64,000 nucleotides of DNA, taken from assembly GCA_902543245.1 (NCBI GenBank), contig CACBXQ010000002.1, positions 62,001 to 126,000 on the forward strand. Direction: 5' to 3'. The translations under genes and the position numbers were made by a program. The notes under the pieces were generated by a model that saw nothing but the letters and a program-made list of their open reading frames with translations, had not been told where the DNA came from and searched no databases. Below, one piece after another: positions 34,505-45,139 of the stretch; within the stretch, counting starts at the first letter, position 1; every line of letters begins with the position of its first letter. This stretch comes from an uncultured Pelagibacteraceae bacterium (GTDB taxonomy: Bacteria; Pseudomonadota; Alphaproteobacteria; Pelagibacterales; Pelagibacteraceae).

Positions 34505-35658
34505 CCTCGAATAATTATTTTTTTAGTTTCTTTTTTTATCAATTCTACAGATGGCTGATCAAATGGATTAACTTTTAATGCTCTGCCTAATAAAATAGTT
34601 TCAAGCATGAAGAAAGTAAAAATTTCACCTATAGATTGCTCATTTTTATTAACCATTTCAATGGTTCTAAAAGGAATTTTCTTTTTAGCAAATATATTTT
34701 CTGTAGCAATTCTTTGAGCTTCTTTTATTTGTGATAAATTTTTATTTTTAATAAATGAAAAACTATTCAATAAAAGATTAGTTTTTATATTTTGGCTTTT
34801 TTTATCTTTAACGCTATAAAAAGTATAAAAATTATTTTTTGGACCATCAAGAAAGTACTGCATTAGTGAATGATTATCCTTCGGCATTGTAGAAATTAAC
34901 GGAATAATACCTTTTGATTTTTTTCCTAAACTTTCAGACACTAGTTGTTGATACCACTCAAATAATTTATTTGAACTTTCGTCATAATTTAAAATAACTG
35001 ACAAATTTTTTTTTCTTTTTACAAAAAGTAAAATAGCACTTACATTTTGTATAATATTACGCATATATTTTTTATTATTAATCAAATGGTTTAATCTTTT
35101 AAATTTTTTAATATCAAGTCCCATTAATTCTGCAGGTACCATCCCTACTTCTGAAAGAACTGAATATCGCCCTCCTATGTAATTTCTGTGTTCAATAATT
35201 TCTGACTTAAGTTTATAAGCTAGCTTCATTAAATAGTTTTGACTATCCTCAGTAATGAAAAGATTTTTAGAGTTTTTTCCTAAAATTACATTTGAGTTCG
35301 AAATAGTTTCTAAAGTATTACCAGATTTAGAAATTATAATATTTAAATTATTTTTACTTGTTTTTTTAATATTAGAATTTAAATTATTTATAAATGTAAA
35401 TTTTTTACCTATCTTATAGTTTAAAAAATTATAAATTGCTTCAGCCCCTAGAATTGAACCACCCATTCCTATTAATGTAAAATTTTTGTACTTCTTATAT
35501 TTTTTTATTTTTTTTAAATTAAAACTATATTTATAATTTTCAGAAAAACTTTGTAATAGCTTATCATCTTTCTTTAAAAGAAAATTTTTAAAGATTTTTT
35601 TAATTTTAATATTAGATTTAGTTTTGAAATTCTTAATTTTAATATTTTTAGTCAACAT
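34501..35658 (-). CDS. pgi: Glucose-6-phosphate isomerase, short form
   Basis: 385 residues, clearly shorter than typical PGI (about 450-550). The SIS-domain core is recognisable: LIGMGGSILGAEAIYNFL, VISKSGNTLET-like IISKSGNTLETISN, and HRNYIGGRYSVLSEVGMVPA, which matches the PGI VGGRfS signature. The C-terminal LGRALKVNPFDQPSVELIK matches the conserved NPFDQPGVE block. It interconverts glucose-6-phosphate and fructose-6-phosphate. The start is one base into the lipoprotein stop, indicating coupling. Confidence 0.88.
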   Translation of the reverse strand: MLTKNIKIKNFKTKSNIKIKKIFKNFLLKKDDKLLQSFSENYKYSFNLKKIKKYKKYKNFTLIGMGGSILGAEAIYNFLNYKIGKKFTFINNLNSNIKKTSKNNLNIIISKSGNTLETISNSNVILGKNSKNLFITEDSQNYLMKLAYKLKSEIIEHRNYIGGRYSVLSEVGMVPAELMGLDIKKFKRLNHLINNKKYMRNIIQNVSAILLFVKRKKNLSVILNYDESSNKLFEWYQQLVSESLGKKSKGIIPLISTMPKDNHSLMQYFLDGPKNNFYTFYSVKDKKSQNIKTNLLLNSFSFIKNKNLSQIKEAQRIATENIFAKKKIPFRTIEMVNKNEQSIGEIFTFFMLETILLGRALKVNPFDQPSVELIKKETKKIIIRG

Positions 35659-35966
35659 TAATTATTCTTTATTTTTTTTAATATAGAATTTTCTAATGTT
35701 TCATTTTCTGAATTTATTTCAGAAGTTGTTGTTGATTTTATTCCAAGTAACGAAATCACCTTTTCAGAATCGTCCATAGATTTAGTTTCTTCAGATGAAG
35801 GCACTGGCAGATCATTATAGTCAGGAGGCATCACAAGTGCGTTTTTTTTCTGAATTAAAAACTCCTCACCTGTAGCTCCTTTTTTTGGAGCGAACCCTGA
35901 TAAACTTGAACAAGAAGCAAGTATCATTAGTAGAAAAAATAATTTTAATAATTTTAAAAATTTCAT
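35658..35966 (-). CDS. DUF3035 lipoprotein, BamF-like
   Basis: About 102 residues from the ATG at 35966 (MKFLKLLKLFFLL). A lipoprotein signal peptide ends in the lipobox LASC-SS, so the mature protein should be acylated and envelope-anchored. Downstream, GEEFLIQKKNALVMPPDYNDLPVP fits the DUF3035 consensus PDEF.v....L..PP...LP. In alphaproteobacteria this family is a reported BamF-type component of the outer-membrane assembly machine and lies after lspA, as here. The frame extends upstream to 36014 inside lspA, but then the signal peptide would be buried. Confidence 0.72.
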   Translation of the reverse strand: MKFLKLLKLFFLLMILASCSSLSGFAPKKGATGEEFLIQKKNALVMPPDYNDLPVPSSEETKSMDDSEKVISLLGIKSTTTSEINSENETLENSILKKIKNN

Positions 35967-35976
35967 AATTTTTAAT

Positions 35977-36468
35977 TTATTGCTTTTTCTCTTTATTGAA
36001 AAGAAATTCAGCAAATATAAGGCATATTAAACCTAAAGTAATAAATATATCTGAAACATTAAATACAAACCAATGAAAATCACCTAAATGAATATCTATA
36101 AAATCAGGAACTGCCCTATAAAATATTCTATCGAATAAATTGCCTGCAGATCCGCCAAGTACCAATGTCCAAAATACAGCTAAAGTTAAATTGCTTCTTA
36201 AAATAATTATTAAAATTACAATATTTATTAGAAGAATAAAAATTGTCATGAATGTGTAAAAATTACTGTCGTCAAAAGAAAACAATCCAAACCCAACACC
36301 AGTGTTCCAAACTAAATAGAAATTGATAAATTGATTAATATAAATATCAACTATTCCGTCATTTTCTAAGATTTTCAAAATTTGTAATTTAGAAATCCTA
36401 TCTAAAAAAAATATTACTAAAAAAACAAATAATAAAATTAAATATTTATAGGTTTTTTTAATACTCAT
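35977..36468 (-). CDS. lspA: Lipoprotein signal peptidase II
   Basis: 163 residues with four membrane helices. The catalytic aspartates lie in the two conserved blocks GGSAGNLFDRIFYRAVPDF (first Asp in the PDFID part) and FNVSDIFITLG (second Asp). FLVWNTGVGFGLF is the conserved N-G-AF-like segment. It cleaves signal peptides of diacylated prolipoproteins, such as the DUF3035 lipoprotein encoded next. Its ATG is one base into the ileS stop. Confidence 0.95.
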   Translation of the reverse strand: MSIKKTYKYLILLFVFLVIFFLDRISKLQILKILENDGIVDIYINQFINFYLVWNTGVGFGLFSFDDSNFYTFMTIFILLINIVILIIILRSNLTLAVFWTLVLGGSAGNLFDRIFYRAVPDFIDIHLGDFHWFVFNVSDIFITLGLICLIFAEFLFNKEKKQ

Positions 36469-39203
36469 TAAGATTTATTTACAGCACAGTTTTTTCTTGA
36501 ACAACTTTCTTTAGTAATTTTCCAACACGATGGACATTTATTTCCTTCAGCTTTAGTGGTCTGAACTTTAATATCCTCTATATCTCTAAACTTAATTTCT
36601 GCACCAGATGTAATACATATTTCAGAAAAATCAGTACCCTTAACTATATTAGTGAAATTTTTATTTAAATTAATTTTAAGATTAGCTTCAAGACTAGATC
36701 CTATTTCTTTTGATGATCTTTTTTCCTCTATACTAATATTGCAAGCATTTCTTATTGTAATTAATTTTTCCCATTTTTTTTCTAGATTATTATTAGACCA
36801 ACCTGAAGGTATATCTGGAAATTGCTCCAAATGAATGCTTTTAGAATTATTTTTACTTACAAGAGTGTAAATTTCTTCTGTTGTAAACGAAAGAATTGGC
36901 GCAAACCATTTTAACAGGATTTCTAAAAGAATATTTAAAAATAAAATTGTAAATTTTCTTTTATCACTATCAATAGGATCACAATATAAAGTATCTTTTC
37001 TTATATCAAAATAAAATGCTGACAAGTCTACAGTACAAAAATTTAAAATTTCTTTGTAAAGATTATGAAAATTATACTTATCAAAATTATTTTTAAAAGA
37101 ATTATTCAAATTAAAAATTTTATTTAACATAAATTGTTCTAGCTCAGGCATTTTGCTTATTTCTAAATTAGCAAAATCAACCTTCTCATAATTATCGTTA
37201 AGATTTCCCAATATATATCTAAATGTATTTCTGATCTTTCTGTAAGATTCTGCATGTTGGTCTAATATAGAATGATCTATTCTTAGGTCCTCAGCATAAT
37301 CTGATGCAGCGACCCATATTCTTAAAATATCAGCACCATATTTTTTTAAGATATCTTCTGGTAAAATTACATTTCCCAAGGATTTTGACATTTTCAATCC
37401 CTTACCATCAACAACAAAACCATGAGATAAAATTGATTCAAAAGGTGCGCGTCCTCTAGTTCCACAAGATTCTAATAATGATGAATGAAACCATCCCCTA
37501 TGCTGATCTGATCCCTCAAGATACATAGAAGCTGGCCATTTTAAATCATCTCTTTTCTCAAGAACAAATGAATGAGTTGATCCACTATCAAACCAAACCT
37601 CAACGATATCATTTGATTTTTCATAATCTTCAGCCTTATAATTCTTTCCAAGGAATCTTTGTACATCATCACCAAACCAACAATCAGAACCTTCTTTTTC
37701 ATAAATATTGGCAATATTTTCAAAAACCTCTTCATCAATTAAAACTTCTTTAGTTTTTTTAGAAACAAAAATTGGTAAAGGCACACCCCAAACTCTTTGT
37801 CTAGAAACGCACCAATCGGGTCTAGTCTCTATCATCGACTTTATTCTCTCTCTCCCTTTTGATGGATAAAAGATTGTATTATCTAGAGCTTTTAAAGCAA
37901 TTTTTCTCAGGTCATGAGATTCCATAGATATAAACCATTGTGGAGTAGCTCTATGAACTAGTGGAGCTTTTGAACGCCAAGAATGTGGATAAGAATGTAC
38001 AAGTTCACCACTAGACAATAAGTTTTTTTGCTCTTCTAACTTTTCTATAATTACTTTATTAGCTTTAAAAATATGTAAACCCTTAAACTCAGTAATATGA
38101 TCAGTATATTTGCCATCATCATCAACTGTCTCTACTGCTTTAATATTGTTTTTAAGACAAAGATTAAAATCATCTGGTCCATGACTAGGTGCACAATGAA
38201 CAATTCCTGATCCTTGCTCTGTTGTAACAAAATTAGCTTCCAACATTGGGATTTCATAATCAAATCCTATTTTATTAAATGGATGTTGACAAATAGTGCC
38301 TTCGAGCTCATTTCCTAAAAAATTGAAATTTTTTTTAAATTTTTTAATTTTATTTTCCAATATTACTGTTTCTAGAAGTGCTTCAGCAACTATTATATTT
38401 CGATTTTTGAAGTCACCATCATCTTCAATTTTTAGACTTAAATATTTTAATTCTGGATTGTATGCTAAAGCTTTGTTAGCTGGTATTGTCCACGGAGTTG
38501 TAGTCCAGATAATTACATCAGAGGATATTAATTTTTCATTTTTCGACTTAATTACTTTGAAAGATGTATATATAGTATCTGATTTATGATCTTGATACTC
38601 AACTTCTGCATCTGCTAAAGCTGTCTTTTCAACTGTAGACCATAATACTGGCTTATAACCTTTGTATAAACTCCCCTGTTTAAGAAATTTTCCAAGTTCT
38701 CTGACTATTTGTGCTTCTGCAGGAAAACTCATTGTCGAGTAATAATTTTCCCAGTCTCCAATTACACCTAGCCTTTGAAATTGATCTTTATGAACATTAA
38801 TCCATTTTTCAGCAAAATCCCTACATTCTTTTCTAAATTCAATAATAGGTACGTCATTTTTATTTTTTTTATTTTTTTTATATTGTTCTTCAATTTTCCA
38901 TTCAATTGGCAGTCCATGACAATCCCATCCCGGAACATATACAGCATCACTTCCACTCATCTGGTGAAACTTAACAATAATATCTTTAAGAATTTTATTT
39001 AATGCTGTTCCCATATGAATATTTCCATTTGCATATGGTGGTCCATCATGAAGCACAAACTTTTCTTTACCTTTGTTAATTTTTCTTATTTGATTGTATA
39101 AATCCATATTCTTCCAAAAATCTATTATTGAAGGTTCTTTGGTTGGAAGATTAGCCTTCATAGAAAATTTAGTTTTAGGTAGATTTATATCCATTTTACT
39201 CAT
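36468..39203 (-). CDS. ileS: Isoleucyl-tRNA synthetase
   Basis: 911 residues, class I synthetase. The HIGH-type motif is in PPYANGNIHMGTAL (about 55-68), KMSKS is in GKGLKMSKSLGN, and VPGWDCHGLPIEWK and the CP1 editing region (TTPWTIPANKALAYNP) are present. A C-terminal zinc finger CPSCW...CSRKNC ends the protein, as in bacterial IleS. It charges tRNA-Ile in the cytoplasm. The order ribF-ileS-lspA is the usual proteobacterial arrangement. Confidence 0.98.
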   Translation of the reverse strand: MSKMDINLPKTKFSMKANLPTKEPSIIDFWKNMDLYNQIRKINKGKEKFVLHDGPPYANGNIHMGTALNKILKDIIVKFHQMSGSDAVYVPGWDCHGLPIEWKIEEQYKKNKKNKNDVPIIEFRKECRDFAEKWINVHKDQFQRLGVIGDWENYYSTMSFPAEAQIVRELGKFLKQGSLYKGYKPVLWSTVEKTALADAEVEYQDHKSDTIYTSFKVIKSKNEKLISSDVIIWTTTPWTIPANKALAYNPELKYLSLKIEDDGDFKNRNIIVAEALLETVILENKIKKFKKNFNFLGNELEGTICQHPFNKIGFDYEIPMLEANFVTTEQGSGIVHCAPSHGPDDFNLCLKNNIKAVETVDDDGKYTDHITEFKGLHIFKANKVIIEKLEEQKNLLSSGELVHSYPHSWRSKAPLVHRATPQWFISMESHDLRKIALKALDNTIFYPSKGRERIKSMIETRPDWCVSRQRVWGVPLPIFVSKKTKEVLIDEEVFENIANIYEKEGSDCWFGDDVQRFLGKNYKAEDYEKSNDIVEVWFDSGSTHSFVLEKRDDLKWPASMYLEGSDQHRGWFHSSLLESCGTRGRAPFESILSHGFVVDGKGLKMSKSLGNVILPEDILKKYGADILRIWVAASDYAEDLRIDHSILDQHAESYRKIRNTFRYILGNLNDNYEKVDFANLEISKMPELEQFMLNKIFNLNNSFKNNFDKYNFHNLYKEILNFCTVDLSAFYFDIRKDTLYCDPIDSDKRKFTILFLNILLEILLKWFAPILSFTTEEIYTLVSKNNSKSIHLEQFPDIPSGWSNNNLEKKWEKLITIRNACNISIEEKRSSKEIGSSLEANLKINLNKNFTNIVKGTDFSEICITSGAEIKFRDIEDIKVQTTKAEGNKCPSCWKITKESCSRKNCAVNKS

Positions 39204-39207
39204 GTAA

Positions 39208-40143
39208 TTAATTTAGTTTATTTTTAGCTATTTTTAAGTCAGAACTAATTTGCTTTTTTAATTGGTTTACACTTTTAAATTTTTTTTCTTTTCTTATAAA
39301 ATAAACAAAATCAATGATTAATTCTTTATTATATAAATTTCCAGAAAAATTGAAAATATGAACTTCTAAAAGTATTTTTTTTTGGTCAAATGTAGGTCTA
39401 ATACCTAAATTAGCTATACCTTTAAGTATTCTATTGCTGTTTAATCTTTTGATTTTCACAGCATAGACACCTCGTTTTGCAATTACATATGGTTCAATAT
39501 TCATATTGCATGTTGGAAAGCCCATTTTCTTTCCAATCTGTCTTCCTTTTTTTACTACTGAAACAATTTGCCATTCTCGTGATAAATATTTATTAGCAAG
39601 AGTAAGTTTTCCTTGTCGTAATAAATTCCTAATTAAACTTGAGGAAATTATTCTCTTTTTAATTTTTAATGGTTTCGGCTCGATAACTTTATAATTAAAA
39701 TTTTTTTGATAATTTTTTAGTAATTTTACATTTCCTTTTCTTTTATTTCCAAAACGAAAATTATTACTAACAAATAAAAAACTAATTTTTAGTTTTTTAC
39801 TCAGTATCTTGCTAATAAAGTTGTGAGCATTAGTTTTTGAAAATTTTAAATCGAATTTTTTATTAATAATAAAATCAACCCCTTGTTTAGATAAGAGTGA
39901 ATTTTTTTGCTTTAAACTTGCGATTCTAAAATCATTTTTTTGTTTTTTAAAAAACATCTTTGGCATTGGTTCAAAGGTTAAAACACCAATTTTTAACTTA
40001 TATTTTTTTTTAAACAGCTTCGCCATCTTAAATAATTTTTGATGACCCAAATGTAAACCATCAAAATTACCAACTAACATAATAGAATTTTTATGACTCT
40101 TGTGTATATTAAAATTGTCATAAGTTTTAATTTTTTTTACCAT
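39208..40143 (-). CDS. ribF: Bifunctional riboflavin kinase / FAD synthetase
   Basis: 311 residues. The N-terminal FMN adenylyltransferase domain has LVGNFDGLHLGHQKLF (nucleotidyltransferase GxHxGH motif, about 23-38) and the later ISSSLIRNLLRQGKL. The C-terminal riboflavin kinase domain has KGRQIGKKMGFPTCNM and the KGIANLGIRPTF block. It makes FMN and FAD from riboflavin. It is followed by ileS four bases later and overlaps the upstream HAD gene by seven bases. Confidence 0.95.
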   Translation of the reverse strand: MVKKIKTYDNFNIHKSHKNSIMLVGNFDGLHLGHQKLFKMAKLFKKKYKLKIGVLTFEPMPKMFFKKQKNDFRIASLKQKNSLLSKQGVDFIINKKFDLKFSKTNAHNFISKILSKKLKISFLFVSNNFRFGNKRKGNVKLLKNYQKNFNYKVIEPKPLKIKKRIISSSLIRNLLRQGKLTLANKYLSREWQIVSVVKKGRQIGKKMGFPTCNMNIEPYVIAKRGVYAVKIKRLNSNRILKGIANLGIRPTFDQKKILLEVHIFNFSGNLYNKELIIDFVYFIRKEKKFKSVNQLKKQISSDLKIAKNKLN

Positions 40144-40955
40144 TTTAGTTCCCTCTGAATAAAATTAATTTTCCTCTTATAACTTTTTATTACTTTTTTA
40201 ATTCCTTTTTGATTTATTTCTTTTTTATGAATTCCATTTGAGATCAATAAAGAGTCATATTTCAAATTATTTGCTCCTTTAATATCTGTATTCAAATTAT
40301 CTCCAATAACTAAAATTTTTTTGTATTTTTTTATATTTGATTGATTATATACTTCTGGATATGGCTTTCCAAAGTAAATAACTTTTCCTCCAATTTCAGT
40401 AAAAACTTTAGCGACAGAGCCTGCGCAATATTCTCTTTTCTTCCCCCTATCTACTATTAAATCAGGATTGGTACAAATCATTCTTTTTTTTTTATAATTT
40501 TTAAGAATTTTTTTATAATAATTTAAATTTTTTTCATACTTTTCAAATAACCCTGTGCATAAAATAAAGTCAGCCTCGTTTAAATTTTGGGTATAGTTTT
40601 TTTTAAATTTTAAAAATAAATCAAAATCTCTAGGAGGTCCAATATGAAAAAATTTTTTGTTTTTATATTTTTTTTTCAGGAAAATTAAAGCAGCTTCTCC
40701 TGAAGTGTAAACTTTTTTTAACATTTTGTTCTGCATGCCAAGATTTTTTAAGAATTTTTTTACAGTTGTATTTGGTCTTGGAGCATTTGTTAATAGAACA
40801 TACTGTTTGTTCATTTCATGAAATTTCGATAATGTACTAATTGCGTTTTTATTCAATTTAATTCCGTTATGAACAACCCCCCATAAATCTATATAAAAAA
40901 AATTATATTTCTGATAAATCGAACTTATTCCTTTATTATCTAAATTTATTACCAT
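40137..40955 (-). CDS. HAD-IIA family hydrolase (NagD/TIGR01459-like)
   Basis: 272 residues. The HAD nucleophile region is IDLWGVVHNGIKL, where the nucleophile is D23 in FYIDLWGV. Motif II is VLLTNAPRPNTTVKK, and motifs III/IV are FGKPYPEVYNQ and LVIGDNLNTDIKGANN. The DLWGVVH start is typical of the TIGR01459 subgroup, annotated as HAD-type phosphatase with unknown substrate and often found beside ribF. It is divergent from groES across 123 bases. Confidence 0.88.
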   Translation of the reverse strand: MVINLDNKGISSIYQKYNFFYIDLWGVVHNGIKLNKNAISTLSKFHEMNKQYVLLTNAPRPNTTVKKFLKNLGMQNKMLKKVYTSGEAALIFLKKKYKNKKFFHIGPPRDFDLFLKFKKNYTQNLNEADFILCTGLFEKYEKNLNYYKKILKNYKKKRMICTNPDLIVDRGKKREYCAGSVAKVFTEIGGKVIYFGKPYPEVYNQSNIKKYKKILVIGDNLNTDIKGANNLKYDSLLISNGIHKKEINQKGIKKVIKSYKRKINFIQRELKW

Positions 40956-41025
40956 GTATTGAGATATAACTTAAAAAAGTATTAATTTCCTTGGTTTTTT
41001 AGAAGCAAAATATAATTTAAATCTC

Positions 41026-41054
41026 TTGAAATAGATAAAGACCATATTTATATA
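41026..41054 (+). promoter_or_regulatory. Predicted groESL promoter
   Basis: TTGAAA at 41026-41031 and TATATA at 41049-41054 are separated by 17 bases, a near-consensus sigma-70 pair (an overlapping TATAAA lies at 41051-41056). The -35 reads CTTGAAA when extended one base upstream, which also resembles the heat-shock sigma-32 -35 element; the spacing to CCATAT (41042-41047) is too short for a standard sigma-32 site. A ribosome binding site AGGAG at 41069-41073 precedes the groES ATG. No CIRCE inverted repeat is present. Confidence 0.55.
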
Positions 41055-41078
41055 AATCGCATACAAATAGGAGAATAT

Positions 41079-41372
41079 ATGAAATTTAAACCCCTGCACG
41101 ATAGAGTGCTTATAGAAGTTTTAGACAGTAGTGAAAAAACTGCTGGCGGAATAATCATCCCTGATACTGCTCAAGAAAAACCGCAAGAAGGTAAAGTTGT
41201 TGCTGTAGGAGGTGGAGCAAAAACAGAGGATGGAAAAGTTATTCCTATGGATGTAAAGGTTGGTGACAAAGTATTGTTTGGCAAATGGTCAGGCACTGAA
41301 GTTAAGATTGGTGGAAAAGAGTATAGCATTATGAAAGAGTCAGACATAATGGGAATTTCAAATAATAAATAA
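41079..41372 (+). CDS. groES: Co-chaperonin GroES
   Basis: 97 residues, full family length. [23 protein letters not shown] is the canonical N-terminus including the mobile loop (about 17-32); the dome and C-terminal [27 protein letters not shown] are intact. It caps the GroEL ring during ATP-driven folding. AGGAG lies five bases before the ATG, and groEL follows after 21 bases with its own AGGAG site. Confidence 0.98.
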   Translation: MKFKPLHDRVLIEVLDSSEKTAGGIIIPDTAQEKPQEGKVVAVGGGAKTEDGKVIPMDVKVGDKVLFGKWSGTEVKIGGKEYSIMKESDIMGISNNK

Positions 41373-41378
41373 TAATAA

Positions 41379-43064
<1,686 letters not shown>

Positions 43065-43096
43065 TCCCAATCATACTTTTAAAATTAGAAAAAAAG

Positions 43097-43123
43097 AGGT
43101 CGTTTTAAACGGCCTTTTTTTTT
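43097..43123 (+). terminator. Rho-independent terminator of groESL
   Basis: AGGTCGT at 43097-43103 pairs with ACGGCCT at 43109-43115 (seven pairs including one G-U) across a five-base loop, and a run of nine T follows to 43123. Placed 32 bases after the groEL stop with A residues upstream, it has the classic intrinsic terminator form. Confidence 0.85.
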
Positions 43124-43224
43124 ATCTTTTTCATGGCGGTCTAAAAGTTAATCTAACAAATCTATGTAGTCTTTTTCTAACAAACCACATGATACCAAAA
43201 TACATCTTTAATAAGGTTGTATCC

Positions 43225-43241
43225 ATCACTTTATAAGTGAT
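43225..43241. repeat. 17-bp perfect inverted repeat upstream of typA
   Basis: ATCACTT (43225-43231) and AAGTGAT (43235-43241) form a perfect inverted repeat around TAT. It lies between the groEL terminator and typA, about 70 bases before the typA ATG, with no T run after it, so it does not look like a terminator. It could be an operator or chance in AT-rich DNA. The remainder of the 248-base gap shows no ORF or RNA gene that I recognise. Confidence 0.5.
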
Positions 43242-43312
43242 TATTTACCAAAGTGAATTAATAAGATATTTGGTCTTTCTAATTAATTTTTTTAATATAT
43301 AACCTCGCACAA

Positions 43313-45139
43313 ATGACAACTGATATTAGAAATATTACCATTATTGCTCATGTAGATCATGGCAAAACAACATTAATTGACAATCTAATGAAACAAAGTG
43401 GTTCATTTAGAGAAAATGAAATAATAGATGAACGTTTGATGGATAGTGGTGAACTTGAAAAAGAGAGAGGTATTACTATTCTTGCTAAACCAGCATCTAT
43501 TAATTGGAAAAATTCTAGAATAAATATTATAGATACACCTGGACACAGAGATTTTGCAGCTGAGGTTGAAAGAGTATTAAGTATGGCTGATGGTGCTTTA
43601 TTATTAATAGACTCAGCTGAAGGCGTAATGCCTCAAACGAAATTTGTACTTAGCAAAGCTCTAAAACAAGGTTTAAAACCAATTGTTATAATAAATAAAC
43701 TTGATAAACCCGACCAAAGAGCTGATGCTGTATTAGATGAAACTTTTGATTTATTTGTTAGCCTTGATGCAAATGAAGAACAACTAGATTTTCCAGTTTT
43801 ATACGCAAGTGGAAGATCTGGATGGGCCTCTAACGAAATTGATGGTCCTAGAGAAAATCTAAATCCCCTCTTAGATTTAATTATAGATCATGTAAAACCA
43901 GCAAATTTAGACAAATCAAAACCTTTTGCTATGTTATCTACTCTTCTTTACGCAGATAGTTTTTTAGGCAGAAGTTTAGTTGGAAAAATATCTCAAGGAA
44001 CTGCCAAAGCAAATCAACAAATAAAAGCTATTAATCTTCAAGGAGAAAAAATTGATGAGGGAAGATTAACAAAAATATTCAGGTATGAGGGAACTAAAAA
44101 AGTTCCAATTGAAGTTGGTGAAGCTGGTGACATAGTAGTAATTGCAGGACTAGAAAAAGCAAACGTTGCTGATACAATCTGTGATATTGAGGTAACAACA
44201 CCAATACCAGCAACACCTATTGACCCACCAACAATGTCAATTACAATAACTGTTAATAGTTCTCCTTTAGCTGGAACTGAGGGAAAAAAATTAACAAGTA
44301 CACAAATTAGAGACAGACTAATTTTAGAGGCTCAAAATAATGTTGGAATTAACTTTTCTGAAAATTCAACAAACGATGCTTTTGAAATAAGTGGTCGTGG
44401 TGAGTTAATGCTTGAAATTTTGTTGACTCAAATGAGACGTGAAGGATTTGAAATGACAGTAAGCCCACCAAAAGTTTTATACCAGAAAGATGATAATGGT
44501 GACAAACTTGAGCCTATGGAAGAAATTACAATGGATTTGGATGAAGAATATTCATCTAAAGTGATAGATTCAATGAATAGAAGAAAAGGGAAACTCATTG
44601 AACTTAAAGATACGGGAAAAAATAAAAAAAGATTAATTTTTAAAGCTCCAACAAGAGGGCTAATGGGTTATACAAGTAGATTTCTAACACTTACAAAAGG
44701 TAATGGGGTAATTAATAGACTATTTCATTCTTACGGAAAATTTGAAGGAGATATGGAAGGAAGAAGGAATGGAGCTTTAATTTCAATGGAACAAGGTAAA
44801 GCTGTTGCATTTGCAATATTTAATCTTCAGGCAAGAGGAGAAATGTTTGTAACTCATAATGACCCAGTATACGAGGGCATGATAGTCGGTTTAGCGCCAA
44901 AACCTGGAGATATGATAATTAATGTTATGAAAGGAAAAAAATTGACAAATATGAGAACCCAGGGCACTGATGAAAATATAGTACTAACTCCAGTAAGAAA
45001 AATGTCTATTGCTGAACAGCTTAGTATGCTTAATAGCGATGAGTCTTTAGAAATTACCCCAAAATCATGTAGATTAAGAAAAGCAATACTTAATCCTCAT
45101 GAAAGAAAAAAAAGTGAGAAGTCTGGAAGTGTTGCTTAA
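43313..45139 (+). CDS. typA: Ribosome-associated GTPase TypA/BipA
   Basis: 608 residues, translation-factor GTPase. G1 is AHVDHGKTTLIDNL (about 11-24), the G2/switch region is MDSGELEKERGITILAKPA, G3 is DTPGHRDF and G4 is INKLDKPDQR. The EF-G-like domains III and V and the BipA-specific C-terminal domain (NMRTQGTDENIVLTP) are intact. It acts in 50S assembly at low temperature and stress. No Shine-Dalgarno sequence is visible. Its stop overlaps the convergent metallo-hydrolase stop by four bases (TTAA). Confidence 0.97.
   Translation: MTTDIRNITIIAHVDHGKTTLIDNLMKQSGSFRENEIIDERLMDSGELEKERGITILAKPASINWKNSRINIIDTPGHRDFAAEVERVLSMADGALLLIDSAEGVMPQTKFVLSKALKQGLKPIVIINKLDKPDQRADAVLDETFDLFVSLDANEEQLDFPVLYASGRSGWASNEIDGPRENLNPLLDLIIDHVKPANLDKSKPFAMLSTLLYADSFLGRSLVGKISQGTAKANQQIKAINLQGEKIDEGRLTKIFRYEGTKKVPIEVGEAGDIVVIAGLEKANVADTICDIEVTTPIPATPIDPPTMSITITVNSSPLAGTEGKKLTSTQIRDRLILEAQNNVGINFSENSTNDAFEISGRGELMLEILLTQMRREGFEMTVSPPKVLYQKDDNGDKLEPMEEITMDLDEEYSSKVIDSMNRRKGKLIELKDTGKNKKRLIFKAPTRGLMGYTSRFLTLTKGNGVINRLFHSYGKFEGDMEGRRNGALISMEQGKAVAFAIFNLQARGEMFVTHNDPVYEGMIVGLAPKPGDMIINVMKGKKLTNMRTQGTDENIVLTPVRKMSIAEQLSMLNSDESLEITPKSCRLRKAILNPHERKKSEKSGSVA

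Noticed and set aside
40956..41078. CIRCE element or standard sigma-32 promoter upstream of groES
   Set aside because: No TTAGCACTC-type inverted repeat is present. CTTGAAA is followed by CCATAT after only 10 bases, too short for a sigma-32 site; the 17-base spacing to TATATA fits sigma-70 better.
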